DNA of 64,000 nucleotides from NCBI GenBank assembly GCA_946811185.2, contig OX328113.1:24279521-24343520 (forward strand), written 5' to 3'. Made by a program: the position numbers and the translations under genes. Shown here piece after piece: positions 1-13,800 of the stretch (position 1 is the stretch's first letter; the number at the start of each line of letters is the position of its first letter). Under the pieces are notes generated by a model, which saw only the letters and a list, made by a program, of their open reading frames with translations, did no database searches and had not been told where the DNA came from. Source of the DNA: Hippopus hippopus. Lineage: Eukaryota > Mollusca > Bivalvia > Cardiida > Cardiidae.

Positions 1-222
1 CATTTGGCATGTTTATTTTTCGACATTTTATTTTAAGATTTTTTCCCTCTCAGGCACAGATATGAGGAGAATTTTCAATATCAAAGAGTATGCTCTTTGT
101 AGTAGCCTCACAAAGTATTTTAAGATTTTATGCCAGAATTCACAAATGCTTGCTGGAATTTCATAAAATCAATAATAAAATGCATACATTGCACCTTTTG
201 GCTCCAGTAACTGTCAACTTTC

Positions 223-446
223 TTAACTCTTTACCAAACAATCCCGGGTTTTCACAACTCTGAGAAAGAAGCCTTTTGAAAACATTGTGGGAAAGGGAGA
301 AAATGCTGGTAACCAGCATTTTCTCCTTTTCCCACAATGTTTTCTTCCCTTCCTAAAACAAATTTCAAATTTTTAGTCACATTTGTCATCTGCAAGTGCT
401 CTCAATTTGGACCAGTCTACAATTTTGACGTGTGGGAAAGAGTTAA
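223..446 (+). mobile_element. TTAA-hairpin MITE
   Basis: Full length with TTAA at both ends; one mismatch in the hairpin (GGGAAAGGGAG). Plus here means the arm ending CCCTTTACC...GAAGAAGCC comes first. Confidence 0.9.
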
Positions 447-469
447 TACTTGCAAAGACTAATACATTT

Positions 470-655
470 GAGCCATGCCCTGTAATGTATCTGCAAATTG
501 CGTTGACCTAAGTCAGCCTGTGTAGTCCACACAGACTGACCTGAGTCAAAACTTTTTGCCACTGGTCAATTTTCTGCATGTCAAAGGACCAATCTACCTA
601 ATGATTCGTTCGGCTGTTATACGAAATGGATTTCATAGATCCATAATCAGGATTG
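470..655. repeat. GAGCC foldback repeat, partial
   Basis: Starts GAGCCATGCCCTG and continues through GTCAGCCTGTGTAGTCCACA and CTGCATGTCAAAGGACCA; the right end is lost. Confidence 0.6.
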
Positions 656-1969
656 CATTTAGAAATTTTCAAATGGGGGGCTGTCCCCCATCATCTTCAG
701 AAAAAGGGGGGCATGTCCCCCCCCCCCCCCCTTCAAGTGTAAAGAGGGGGGACAAATTTCATGGCAATTCCTATAGTGTGGTAAACGGTTAATGTATTAT
801 TTGTTTTTGTCTTTGGGAAAATAATATAGATCACATCCATTAAAGGGTTATTTTAGTCTTCCTTGTTTGTATGAATGTCCTGTAACTTCTTCTTTAACAC
901 TTGTTACAGTACTATCACTGTCAGACAAGAAGATTAACCCCAGTCCTACCCTATCTATCCTACGTTGTTCAATATTTTCATTTCATAAACTCACCAAAGT
1001 TTTCACCTCAATACAAGACAGAGATTTTAGCTTCCATCTGTTGTTTCATACAGATATTTATGTAAATTTACTGCTTAATTTCACTTCCAAAGCTGAAAAG
1101 ACAGTCTGAAGTGCCTCCAATCAGATGATGTCAAATTGACAGTTTGTTGTGTCATGGGTTTTCGCTGTTTTTTGCATTGATCTTTTTTTTTGTCACTTAA
1201 TTTTTTTCATAAGTATTTCCACATTATATTGCAAGAATTTGTCAATAAGGGTTGAAGTTCACTTCAAAACATGTCATTTTACCCTAGGTAAGTGGATTGA
1301 CATCATTATCTCACTTTTCATTACACGCCAGCTTGTTAAGTTGTGATAAGCGGTGACGTGTGGTCTGTCATACTTAATACTCACTGTTTATTATAATTAC
1401 AGAGTTATTATCTTTCAAGAATTTTGTAGCCTTAGAACATCACTTGTTGCCCGCAGATTCGCCAGTGCGTCATTTTTAAAAACACATTTATCCTAAATTA
1501 TCGCATTCGGTGCCACTGGTGATCGACAGCATGGGCCCTGCAGTGAGGCTTTTCATCTGCATAACACAGATGACAAGTGTCTATCAATATGATCAAAATA
1601 ATCCGACAGTCTACGATTTAAGTTTCAAATGATTACTGGGGTACCCCATGCAGATTGTGTTACATTTTATTCCCCCAAAGTCGTTTTTTTCTCTCTTTTT
1701 TCCCCATTATGGTGCGCACGATCATGCAATTTTTGCGGGCTAGGTCGTTTTAGTGCAGGATTTGGTGCGCAAACAAATTTCTTTTTCGCGGGATTTTTTA
1801 TTTTGATACGGGATTTTGGCAATCCCTCACTCTAGATGCAACCCTGCATAATTATAAGATGACTTGCTTGGTATAAGGCATCACAGAAATAGATTAAACC
1901 CCTTTTAGCCATAGTATCACTTGTTTATAAGTATTCATCAAAATTTTCCAAGAAATTTTTACACAGAAC

Positions 1970-2480
1970 AAATAAACAGAGGATATTTGTTTTTTACGGT
2001 GAAAGATCAAAATTTATTTCATCTCGTGAACATCATCGGTAATATTTTCACTTGTGGCGCACGCAGCCACGAGTGAAAATATTACCGATGAAGTTCACGA
2101 GATGAAATAAATTTTGATCTTCCACCGTAAAAAACAAATATTCTATTTATTTCATGCTTTTAACCCTTTCCGGGGGGGACTTAATCAAAATCCAGAACAG
2201 ATCTTTTCAATTATTCCCCGTGGCGTACCCCCTCCGCATAGCAACGCATTACAAATTACGTCAAGCACAAGAAATGTAAGGTAAATTACGTCATATTTCC
2301 AATCTGGTTGTGAGGCACGCGCATTTTACCTAGGTAACCAGCGCGCGGGAACAAATGTTTCCACCTTCAATTGAAGAGTTAGAATATAAAAATTGGTATT
2401 TTCACTGGTCGTAACCATGAAATATCGAAAAATATTTCAGCAATATTTCTCGATAACCTACTGGAAAGCATGAAATAAAT
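1970..2480. repeat. Palindromic repeat, copy 1 (also at 62810-63415)
   Basis: A long hairpin (ATTTATTTCATCTCGTGAAC against GTTCACGAGATGAAATAAAT, 2010-2150) followed by a segment bounded by ATTTATTTCATGCTTTT and AAAGCATGAAATAAAT. Confidence 0.7.
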
Positions 2481-2523
2481 CTGGTTATTTTACCATAGGG
2501 GTCAAAAACATTTAATCACTAAC

Positions 2524-4825
2524 TTTTGTTATATATATCCTGAGGATATGTCTCTCTGTCATACAGGAATGGATGGTAACGTAGCACTCCTTCCACAGTG
2601 GCTCCATCTACATGTGCCGTAAACTCAAAACTACTAACGCTGTTTCGAACATAGTTGGTCTGCATGTCATCCAAAATATCTCGTAATGTGATGACTCTCG
2701 GATGTGTCTGTGCTTTAGTGAACCAGGCTGTAACCTGTCAAAGTGTGCAAAGAAATGTACCTATAGAAATCCATTTTTTTCACATTTCACTCCACAGGGA
2801 TCTTGGGCAAACTAAGGGCCCTTATAATTCCGAAACCAGATAATGTTTCCCATTTCATGATTCAGAAAATACAAATTAATAATAAACCATGATTATTTAT
2901 TTTGAACTATTATATACTGACTTAAGCTTCAAAGTTAAAGCTATTTTTAGATTACGAAAGGACTGGTTAAATATTTTGGATTAAAGTATTTGTTTATTTA
3001 AAAATTGTTGATTTAATAATATTACAAAGTTTTTTGGTAAGTAACTGTAATATGATATAACTCTATACCACATAACCCTGTGTTTTAACAAATCTAAGGA
3101 ACTAGCCTTTTGAAAACCTTGTGGGAAAAGGAGAAAATGCTAGTAACCAGTATTTTTCTCCTTTTCCTGAAAAGGTTTTCTACACTTTCAGAGATAATTA
3201 TCATCATTTCAGCTAAATTTACATATACATCCTTACAGATAGCGAGAAAAAACCCTGTTAAAACTTGAAAGTGTAGAATGCTTTAGCTGAGTAAACACAG
3301 ATAAATTACAAATGAATATAGTGTAAGGTATACAAAAACTCAAGGTATTCATCTTCATTTAAAACTGGAAACAACAACAGCAATTGCTTTGAAGGCCTCC
3401 AAATTATGATAGGCATTTTGTAAATGTCAGAATCTGTGCAATCTTGCAGCTGTCAGGGGCAACATTTGGCATTAAGATACAAGAATGATTATAGTTTCAT
3501 AAAATAATTATGAAATGGGTTAAAAACTGGTTGAAAACTGGCTGTATAGATGTATCTTTGTTGTCCGCAAATACTGTCAATTCCAACAAGTCTAAAATTT
3601 TATCCTTTGGTAGAGAGTTGATACCTGTATATCTATATTCAGAAAGGGTGATGCTGGTCTACTGTTTTCTTCATCTTCTGGCTCAATGTTACCATTTGGT
3701 CCATGAATATAGTAATGATAGATATGTCTGAAAAATTTATAATAAATATGATAAAATGTTTCAATCCTCAGACTGCCACATAATACCATAAAAAAATCCC
3801 TAGTAACCCTTACCACATAACCCCACGTTTTAACAAACTCAATGAAGAGGCTTTTGAAAACATTGTGAGGAAAAGGAGACAACGCTGGTTACCAGCATTT
3901 TCTCCGTTTCTGTCAATGTTTTCTATCTTATCAAAGACAAATACTCTAATATGAGGCACATTCCATATGTCATCTGCATATTTTTTTCAATTTGGACAAG
4001 TCTAAAATTTTATCATTTGGTAAAGAGTTAAGAAAAAGGACCTACTTATTGGCAGTTATAAAATGACATCCTACATGCTGTTTTCATGTATTATAGAAAT
4101 ATCTGAGTGGAACATATTTTGCTAATGTAACCACTATAAACTCACTGTAACCCTTTTAGTGCCATGAGCCGCTACATTGGCTTTTGAAGGTGACATAAAT
4201 CAAGATCAGACTGCACAGAACAAGTAATCTGATCTTTGATCTTTACCACTCACTTGATTAGTCAAGCCGAGAATCTTTCACAGTTTCAGTGAATTTTATT
4301 TTCAGCCTTTGAAAGAGGTCCAGTTTCATTATATGGAACTGACAGGATCATATTATCCCATTTCACTAACATATTGGTGAATTCTGCCTGCTTCTTTCTT
4401 GCATAGTAACTGCCATCACCTCAGTGGAATGTCCCCCAGGTCAGGTCAGACTCCTGTGTTATTGGCACTTCCTTGATATTTAATTGTTTTTGCAGCCTGT
4501 CTTAGTTTGAAGGATGTTTTTTCATGAAAATGACCACCAGAGTAGAACAACAAGAAAATTATCATTGTTTTTCGTAGCAAAAGATAAAAAAAAAAAAAAA
4601 CCCTTGTCTTTAAAATTTTCAATGACCAGATCTAAATGCAAGTCACATTAAGGCTTTTTGGTTAGAATATCACAAAGTTACACCTGACCCTATCCTAGGC
4701 ACTCCTTGAATCAACTGGCCTTTAGTTCACACAGCATACCCTACAGATTACTGTTTATATCTTGCACCAAACAACAATTGAAAATATTGTAGCAGCTCAC
4801 ATTTTGACAGGAGTTTTGAAGAGAG

Positions 4826-4890
<65 letters not shown>

Positions 4891-7800
4891 GTTTCCAAAA
4901 GGTCAAATTTAGTGCTTTAATTTCAGAGAGGAAAAAGTTTGAAATTCGGCTCAGCCCTTCATCAAATACAGTAAAACCTCACCTCATGACCATCCCGAGA
5001 ATACAAGCAACCTGCCATTACATATGATTTTTGTCGGAACAAATTTTTCCTTCTTAGAGATCATGAAAGCAGAAATACAAGCACCCTGCTATTCCAAAAT
5101 TACAATGATCATTTTCTACGAGTTAATGCATGGCTTCTAACATGGGCCCACAACTGAAGCCACCAACTAATATGTTAGCCCTCTGCCAGTGGAGATAATG
5201 AACTATTTCAAAACACAAAAAGAGCTCAAGCAGGTAAACCCTTTACCACACAATCCCCAATCTTAAAGACTTAAAGGAATAAGGCTTTTGCAAACACTGT
5301 GGGAAAAGAAAAAAAAATGCTCGTAATCAGCATTATCTCCTTTTCACACATTGTTTTCTACACTTCCAAACAGAAATTTTGGTTTTTGAGTCACATTTAA
5401 TATGTCTTCTGAAGGAAACAGGCTGTTGAAAACATTGTGGGAAAAAGAGAAAACGCTGGTAACCAGCAGTTTCCCCTTTTCCCACACTGTTTTCTACACT
5501 TCCAAAGAGAAAATTTGGTTTATAAGTCACATACGACTTGTCTTCTGTAAATGCTTTCAATTTCGGCTAGTCTAAGATTTTATCTTCTGGTAAAGGTTTA
5601 AAGATAGTTACGCTAGCTGGGTTGTCCATTCTTTAATCCTCTCCTTTAAATACTGTATGTGTTCTTTACTGATCCCTTGTATAACAACTATAGTAAAACT
5701 TGTTTTGTCTTTTTCTTCTTCCTCGATAATCTTTCGGAGGGTTTCATCTTCCTTATCAACGTGACTGGAATCTCCCTCCTGTTTGGGGGTAAAAAAGTGT
5801 TATTTGATGTCAAGTTCATTGAACATTCTACATATTGTTCTAATTCTTTAACCTTTTACAAAACAAGAAAACTTTAGCCTTGTTCAAATTAGAAGTTTTG
5901 CTGATGACATATTCCATATGGCTCGAATGATAAAACAAATCTCTCATGTATTTTAACAACCCTGAGGTAAAAGGCCTTTGAAAATATAGTGGAAAGAGAA
6001 GAAAATGCTACAAACCAGCATTTTCTTCTTTTCCCAAAATGTTTTCTACTCCTTCACAGACAAATGTCTTAATTTGTTTGTTTGGTAAAGATTTAAATAT
6101 GAATGTATTTGCATAAAAATGAGCTAAAGGTCACCGAAGAATGTATAATTAATCTTGCTCTACCCCCAGCCTTGACCGCTTAACAAAGAAGCAAGGTGTT
6201 TTCTTTTTTTTTTTAAATCACTATTTCTTTAATTTCAATTGTGTTCAAACAAGAAACAGTTGAACTCACCTTCCTATTTCTGATATACCCACTGTAAATG
6301 GATTCATGATTCTTTTCCTTCTTCTCAAACTCTTCTTTGGATATAGTGAGCTCATGGACATCTTTGGAACCTCTAGGCCTGGAGATCATCTGCAAATGTT
6401 ACCAGTAGATATCGGCATAGGTTTCGGTTGCGAATACTCTATATAAAGATCAGATTGAACAGAATGTGCAATCTGATCTTGATTCTACCGTCTATGTTTT
6501 GTGAGATTTCATTGTTTTTGGCTCTTTTTTATGAATCAAGATTGCCTAGAAAAACATAAATACAAACTACCTTGACTCTGTACAAAATGAACAAAATGTA
6601 AGATTTGTCCAAATAAAAAGAATATGTTGCAGACCAATGAAAGTAGCTGAAACCATTGGAATTGTCTTCAAATGGATAGAAAACATTGTGGAGAAATAAG
6701 AAAATGTTAATTACCTGTACTTTTTTTTCTTTTTGCAAAATGTATTCAAAAAATGGCTTTCTCATAGTATTTGAAATTCATGATTGTGTGGTAAAGGATT
6801 AAAATATATTACTGGACGTAGCCTAGCAAATATTATTACACTGCAAAGAAATTTCTCGTAATCTGATTGTATAATATGCCCCGAACATATATGTCATGTA
6901 CACTGGCAAAACCAACGTAAAAGCAGTTTCCCTTTCGGGAGCCCCGTATACATGACTACACCATCAACACAACATCCAAAATGGCGGCGTCGATCAAGAT
7001 TAACATCAAGATTATGTGCCAAGCTGCACGCTTTAGCACGTATTACCAAGGTTTCAGTGACGTCAGTTCCCAGTGACGTCAGTTTTCATTGAATCGGGGC
7101 ACTTAGAAGGGAAATTCTACTTCGTCAGCGTACTCAATTTTTTAAACCAAAAAAACAGGTAAAATTTGCTTAACAAACGTTGGAATGGTAAAACTTTGCA
7201 GTATAATAAATTTGTTGTACAGTCAGGTGGCAGGGGACTTGGAAACTTGTTCACAGCTGTGGTGAATCATGTCGCCACTTCGGCGAGGTGGCGACATGAT
7301 TCACCACAGCCGTGAACAAGTTTCCAAGTCCCCTGCCACCTGGCTGTGGTGAATCATGTTGCCACCTCGGCGAGGTGGCGACATGATTCACCACAGCCGT
7401 GAACAAGTTTCCAAGTCCCCTGCCACCTGACCGTACAACTAATATTGTATAACTTTGGCAAATGATAAACAAGAAGGACCATCAACTGCTTCAATATACA
7501 ACTACAAAAACACTGAGGTTATTGAAAAGTCACTAAAAACTCCACCTGAAAAGACATGTACACAATTTTGGGTCTTTCTGAAAATAAAGATGACACTTTT
7601 TTTTCCTATGATAACAATAAAGCAGTCATTCTTATTTGCTTGTATTAACAATCAGAATTACAGCATCACTGTGTTTCAACACTTTGAGTACTTCAAATTA
7701 ATTTTCAACATACCCCGTATCTGATCATAACCTGACCACCTACAGACTTTTTTTTTTTAACTTGTTGATGAAAGCTTTTGAAAACAATGTGACAAAAGGA

Positions 7801-10800
7801 GAAATTGCTTGTCCCATGCAATTTCTGCTTTTGCCAAAACGTTTTCACATGTAATTATGTATCAAACATTCATTCACATGGATCATCCCATGCTATAATC
7901 ACAATGATTATCCCAGTCATCTGTAGCAAATATGCTATATGAGAAATTGAAATTTCACTCCACATACCCTTGTGGAATTCCCAATAAAGAACACAGCTTG
8001 TTTTCCCCCTACACCAAAATAGGAAATGTCACTGTTCAATGACTTTGGCTGATCATGGTTTATAAAACTGGGCTCTTCCTCCACGCTCTCATCTAGATTT
8101 CTGTAAAGCAGACATAATTAAAGTATGTGCGGTTGACAAACTGGCCATTTTCATTCATTTTTACATAAAATATTTACAGATCTTTAAAAAGTTGGTATAT
8201 ACAAAGAGAAACATTAAAAGACTTGTGTGTATGAATTGTGTTTTGCGCTGTTTTCAATATTATTTCAAATATTAGGACACCAAAGTATAACTTTGGAAAA
8301 CTACAGATAAAAAAAAATGTGCAGAAAGGAGCTTTTCTAAAGCTGTACACTGGAGAAATTTTAAAACTTGAGTTTGTGTGGCATTCATTACAAACATGTT
8401 CTCCTTTTCTCACAATGTTTTCTACACTGTAGCAGTTATCTTATTCTGAGTTATTTGAACACAGAATTGTCTGTTACGAGTAAATTTTATCAAATCAATT
8501 ATGATAGCAATCTATCAATATAGACAGAATATAAATAAGCCATGCTGTGGCAAAAGGGGTCTTAATGCATCTTTGTGATGCATGATACCAAAAAAAGTCA
8601 TCACATTCATGAAATCCATTTTGTCTCACAACCCACTGAATCCTGAGGTAGTGTGATCCTTTGCCATGCAAAAAATGCAGAAAATTTACAAATAGCAAAA
8701 AGTTTTGAACCATGTCGACATGGGTCTATAGTTTCTTCAGATGCATTAACCCTTTACCAAACAATCCCTGGTTTTCACGACCCTGGGAAAGAAAGCTTTT
8801 GAAAACATTGTGGGAAAAGGAGAAAATGGTGGTAACCAGCATTTTCTCCTTTTCCCACAATGTTTTCTACCCTATCAGAGACCTAAAGCTAATTTGTACC
8901 AATTCTGAATTTGTCATCTGCAGATGCTCTCAGTTTGGAAGAGTCTAAAATTTGTCGTTTGGGAAAGGGTTAAGCCCCCTTTTCATAGAGCATGGCTCAA
9001 GTTTGACCTACACTTTACTTCTCTTGTCCTTACGGATAAACTTTGACAGTCTGTAAATGGCCCAGTTATTTAACTGACGTGGAGTCATTCCTTTCCCATT
9101 GTCTATCACATATATAGTTGACTCTTCAAAATGCTGCAAAATTTAAAATAATCTAATTAAATGTGTTTTAACTGGTTATCAAACAACAAAATCATAGACT
9201 CATCCAAATTGAAAGAAGATGGCAAAATAAACATGGCTCAAGAATTGAAATTTGTTTTTTGGAAGGGTAGAAATCATTGATCAAGTGGACTGATTAGACA
9301 ATGCATGATCAATCTGTGGCAGTTTTCTGCTGATTCATGAATTACCCTCGTCAAACCGACAATCGAGATAGTAAGCCTCAGTGTTTGTTTACTGAAACTA
9401 AACTGGTAAAAATGAAACTTCACTAACCTGTATGTGTTGGTTAATTAATGCTCTTCAAGTGCACAAGGCATGTCCAATTTTTTTCAAATATTCACAAAAA
9501 TGTTTCAGTAAGCATGTCACATTCAACACAGAGAAGCCATTTTGTTATGCAGGTATATTCGCGGAGAGTGAGAATAAACTACGATTTTGAAAATAAACTG
9601 ACCTTAAACATCCCTTGCTTACACAGTTATGTGAAAGCAATTAACAGCAAGTCCTGGCTGAAATGTATTTTTATTCAAACACTGTTTTGTCTTGAAATAA
9701 TTAATAGTTTTTATAGGTAATGGTTTTTGCATTAGTGAAATCATGTGTTTTGAATATGACATCATCAGCCTCGATTCTGATAACATATCAAGTGACTAAC
9801 AAGAAAAACAAAATGGTCGCAAACTTCAATATATCGCTATTTTAGACAATTCAACACTGGATGTAGATCTGTATACAAGTGTGTATATATGGTGGCAACT
9901 TTATTAGCAAAATCTGGAAGTTGAATGCACAGAGCCCACACATTTCCAATGTTTATGGTTCTGGTTAGAATGATTATAGTAAGCAGATATGCATAACAAG
10001 TTCACTAATATGGAAATCCACCTTAAAGTATTTTCCTTGCTTTCCCTTCAAGTATTTCTCCTTTGTGTGATATGTAGTTTCAGGTCAGTCTAGACACAGC
10101 CTTAACAGTAATGAGTGATTCACTCTCTACAACCTGACAGTGTTTTTGACCTCTCTAAATCTAAAGCATTTTCAGACAACAGATTAAAATTTGGCTCAAA
10201 GAATTCAACTTATCTTAGAAAAGATTGAAAACATTGTGGGAAAAGGAGAAAATGCTGTTTACCAGCATTTTCTCCTTTTCCAACAATGTTTTCAAAAGGC
10301 TTCTACTTCACGGTCATTAAAACTTGGGATGGTGTGGCAGGGGTTAAGATGAGAGACTTGTGAAAATAAAGCCCATACCAATCTGATTTCAATGTTACGG
10401 CTGCCTGTATTATTAGCTGTTGCCGCCAAGGCATTGTCTATAAGCTCTGCAAAGGCATATGCTGAAAAATAATAAACATGGTCATGACTTGGCTAACTAT
10501 GTCTTTCAGTGAAAAAATTTCGTCAAATACATATGAGCCATGCTCTGGCAAAAGGGAGTTTAATGCATCTCCGATACACATTATAACGATTACACCAAGA
10601 ATATTGTCACATAATTTATGCATTCAAAAAATCTGTAATTTTTTTTTTTTAACCAACCAGCTGTATCATGAGGTAGAATGGTACTTTGACATGAAGAATA
10701 TTGGTCAATAGCGTCAAGTTTTGACCCAGGTAAGGGCAGGTTAGCCTGCGCAGACTGGGCAGGTTAGCCTGCGCAGACTGGGCAGGCTGACTAGGGTCGA

Positions 10801-13800
10801 TATCTTTTGCAGATGCAGTAAGCCCCCTTTTCACAGAGCACAGCTCATATATGCTATAATATCTGAATCACAAACACATGCTTAGTTTAGGTATTCTTAA
10901 AATCTACACAGACAGACATGCATTACTCACTACCATAGACAATTAACCCTTTATCAGACTACCATATTCAGTCACTGGCAGAAAAAAATGAATTTTAAAA
11001 CCAAGTAAAAAGTAAACAAAAGACAGCACTACTTAGAAACTTGTTTACCTAGTTTTAAAATTCATTTTTCTGCCAGCAACTAACACTTGGGCTGACTGTA
11101 CATTAACAGATTGTCATCTTCACAATATTTGAATACTGTAATTTAAATTCAAATACACTTTAACACCTGCACTATTTACTTTTGGCCGCTACTGGACACC
11201 CAGGGGACACTCAAAACGTGCTTCCATAAGACAGCTGCTTGCACAACGAAGGTATATTTCAACTATACTTCTTTTGGTATTTAAATTATGCTTGCTTACT
11301 GGCATTAGACATGGCCAATTGGACACGTTTTACTGCTTTCTTATGACCTTTTTTTATCCCCAGGGATGGATGCCAGGGGGGAGGGAATGTTCTTTTTTAA
11401 CAAACGTAACTCTTTCCTCCTTTTCTCACAATGTTTTCCATCCTTTCAAAGACAAATCTGATCATTTAACTTACAATAAAATTGTTGTCTGTAAATACTC
11501 TCAATTTGGAAAAGTTGAAAATTTCTTGCTTGGCAAAGAGTTAAACGACAGAATGTTTTCAAAAAAGCTTATTTGTCAGGGTCGTTAAAAAGCTCAGGAT
11601 TGATTAGTAAAGGGTTTAAGACTCTGATGAAGATAGGCTTTTGAAAACAATATGGTGAAAGTAGAAAATGCTAGTTACAAGCATTGTTTCCCCTTTTCAA
11701 CAATGTTGTCTTCCTTGCCACTTTCAAATTCCATATTATGGGCTTCACTTTACTTGTTGTCTGCAGGTGGTGCATACCTAAATGAGAATGCACAAAGCAT
11801 GCAGTCTAATCTCTGATCTACTCAGTTCATATCATCCTAATGTGATCCTTTTTTCAGTAGTGAAAGGAGTTGAAAGATTGGAAAACTTACGTAAAGGGTT
11901 GTGTCCCTCAGAAGCGTAATACTCGTACATTCCACCTTTAACAATTGTGTCATAGTGGGGAAGGTAGTTCACTCTTTCCTGGGCAGGGGCACATAACTCT
12001 TGATCCAGTGAATGTAGAATATACAGAGTGTCTCCTTTATCAACAATATCTGAAAGTCGAAAATATACTTTTTTAACCCTTATCCTGCTACATAACTGTG
12101 TTTTAACGGTTGCTTTTGTCAGTAGTGCTTCAGCAAAGCTGAAAGTGTAGATCAAAGACCATAATGAACATTTTGTGAAGTCTGATCTTGATCTACACTG
12201 ACTGCAAAAGCAAATATAGGCATGAAAGGAGCTGTAATGGTTAACTCTTTACCAGGCAACAAAATTTTAGACTTGTCCAAATTGAAGATGACAATTTAAA
12301 GGATGCTGAAATGATGGTGCTTGTATTCGATAAGGTCATAGAAAACTACCTATACTAGGCAACCCTGTGTTTAACTCTTTACCAAAGACTAGTCCAAATT
12401 GGAAGCATTTGCAGACAACAAAATAAATCAAAAATTGAAATTTGTTTTGGGAAAGGAAGAAAACATTGTGGGAAAAGGAGAAAATGCTGGTTACCAGCAT
12501 TTTCTCCTTTTCCCACAATGTTTTCAGAAGGCTTCTTTCTCAGGATCGTGAAAACCAGGGATTGTTTGGGAAAGGGTTAACTCTACCAAAAGACAAAATT
12601 TTAGACTGGTCTAAAGTGAAAACATTTGCAGATAACAAATGAGACTCAGAAACTGCAAATTGCGTTTGAAAGGGTAGAAAACGTTGTGGGAAAAAGAAAA
12701 CATGCTGGTTGCCTGCATTTTCTACTTTTCCAACTTTTTCAAATGCCTGCTTCCTCACTGCTGTTGAAACTCTTGATTGTGTGTTCAAGAGTTTATGACC
12801 TTGAGGTGAAAGGCTTTTGAAAACATAGCAAGTTAAGCTGATAATATAATGAATATCAATTTTCATTATTTTCATTTCTTCGAAGGAAAGGAAATTAGAA
12901 ATTCGAGGAACAGGTTTGTTGCTTGATACAGAAAGTTTTTTCTTGGGCAAATTAAACAAATTAAATATACCCCATGAAGAATCATCTTTAATTTCTTCTC
13001 TGTTTGTTGTTGCAATCACAAAACTTTCTGTCTCTTTTATTCCACATTCCTTAAAAAAAGAACAATTGTATTTCTTAGAAAACAAGGAGCCTATACAAAT
13101 TGGTACTGAGTATCAAAATCATCTTGGTACAATAAACACTATACAATTGCCTTGTTACCGGAACCTCCATCCAGTTTACCACATGAGTCCAATTTATCAA
13201 ACTTGTCTGTTAAAAAAATTCTGTCGCCAATAAGCTGCTGCAGTGTTTGAGAAAAGGGACAATAGAAATAAGAAAAATGGTAGCAGCTTCTTTTAGCCAT
13301 GACAAATCATTATTTTTTACCCATGTTTTTGTTTCACATTTGGTTGATAATCGGTTACATTCAAAATATTCAAATATTGGTATGGCTGAAATACCATGTG
13401 ATGTCATCAAACCATGTTCATTAAAAGATATTATCAACAATCACTGGTTTAAGGATACTCACAAAATAAGAAAAATAAGTGATATAAATACAGGGTTTAC
13501 AGGACGCATATATGCCTATAATATTAGACTGTGACTTTTTTCAGCAGCACATGTCCCAGGGATGCATAAAAATTAATTCAAAATCTGCATAAAAGTGAAT
13601 TCCAAATCTGCATTAAATGTCTTGAATAAAACATTAAAAATTTTCTCTGCTGCACTGCAGTCAACATAATGCAATCACAAGTTTTTGGATATTAGGTTCA
13701 TACTTGATTTGCGATCTCCGGTACTTCCCGTTTACCCTGAACAGCTGTCTTGAATAAAAGTGTGTTGGCACAATCATCAGTCACTAAAGACAGAAAAAGC

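Larger units (their letters stand above)
1..2523. other. SMCHD1 intron or distal sequence, repeats only
   Basis: No further SMCHD1 exon could be recognised here. The stretch contains one hairpin MITE, a partial GAGCC foldback repeat, a C-rich run at 718-731 and the palindromic repeat at about 1970-2480. Confidence 0.6.

Noticed and set aside
7251..7472. Repetitive open frame with [20 protein letters not shown] units
   Set aside because: Product of the inverted foldback element read through; the same frame appears in the second copy at 26124-26360.
7972..8100. SMCHD1 exon 6 starting at the first AG (8101)
   Set aside because: Phase from exon 5 gives an in-frame TGA; the AG at 8094-8093 keeps the frame.
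12540..13085. 181-codon minus-strand frame as a single gene
   Set aside because: Only 13049-12971 is coding (SMCHD1 exon 2); the rest is MITE sequence.
13210..13534. Overlapping frames on both strands in SMCHD1 intron 1
   Set aside because: No recognisable domain, no splice partners and no similarity to adjacent genes.
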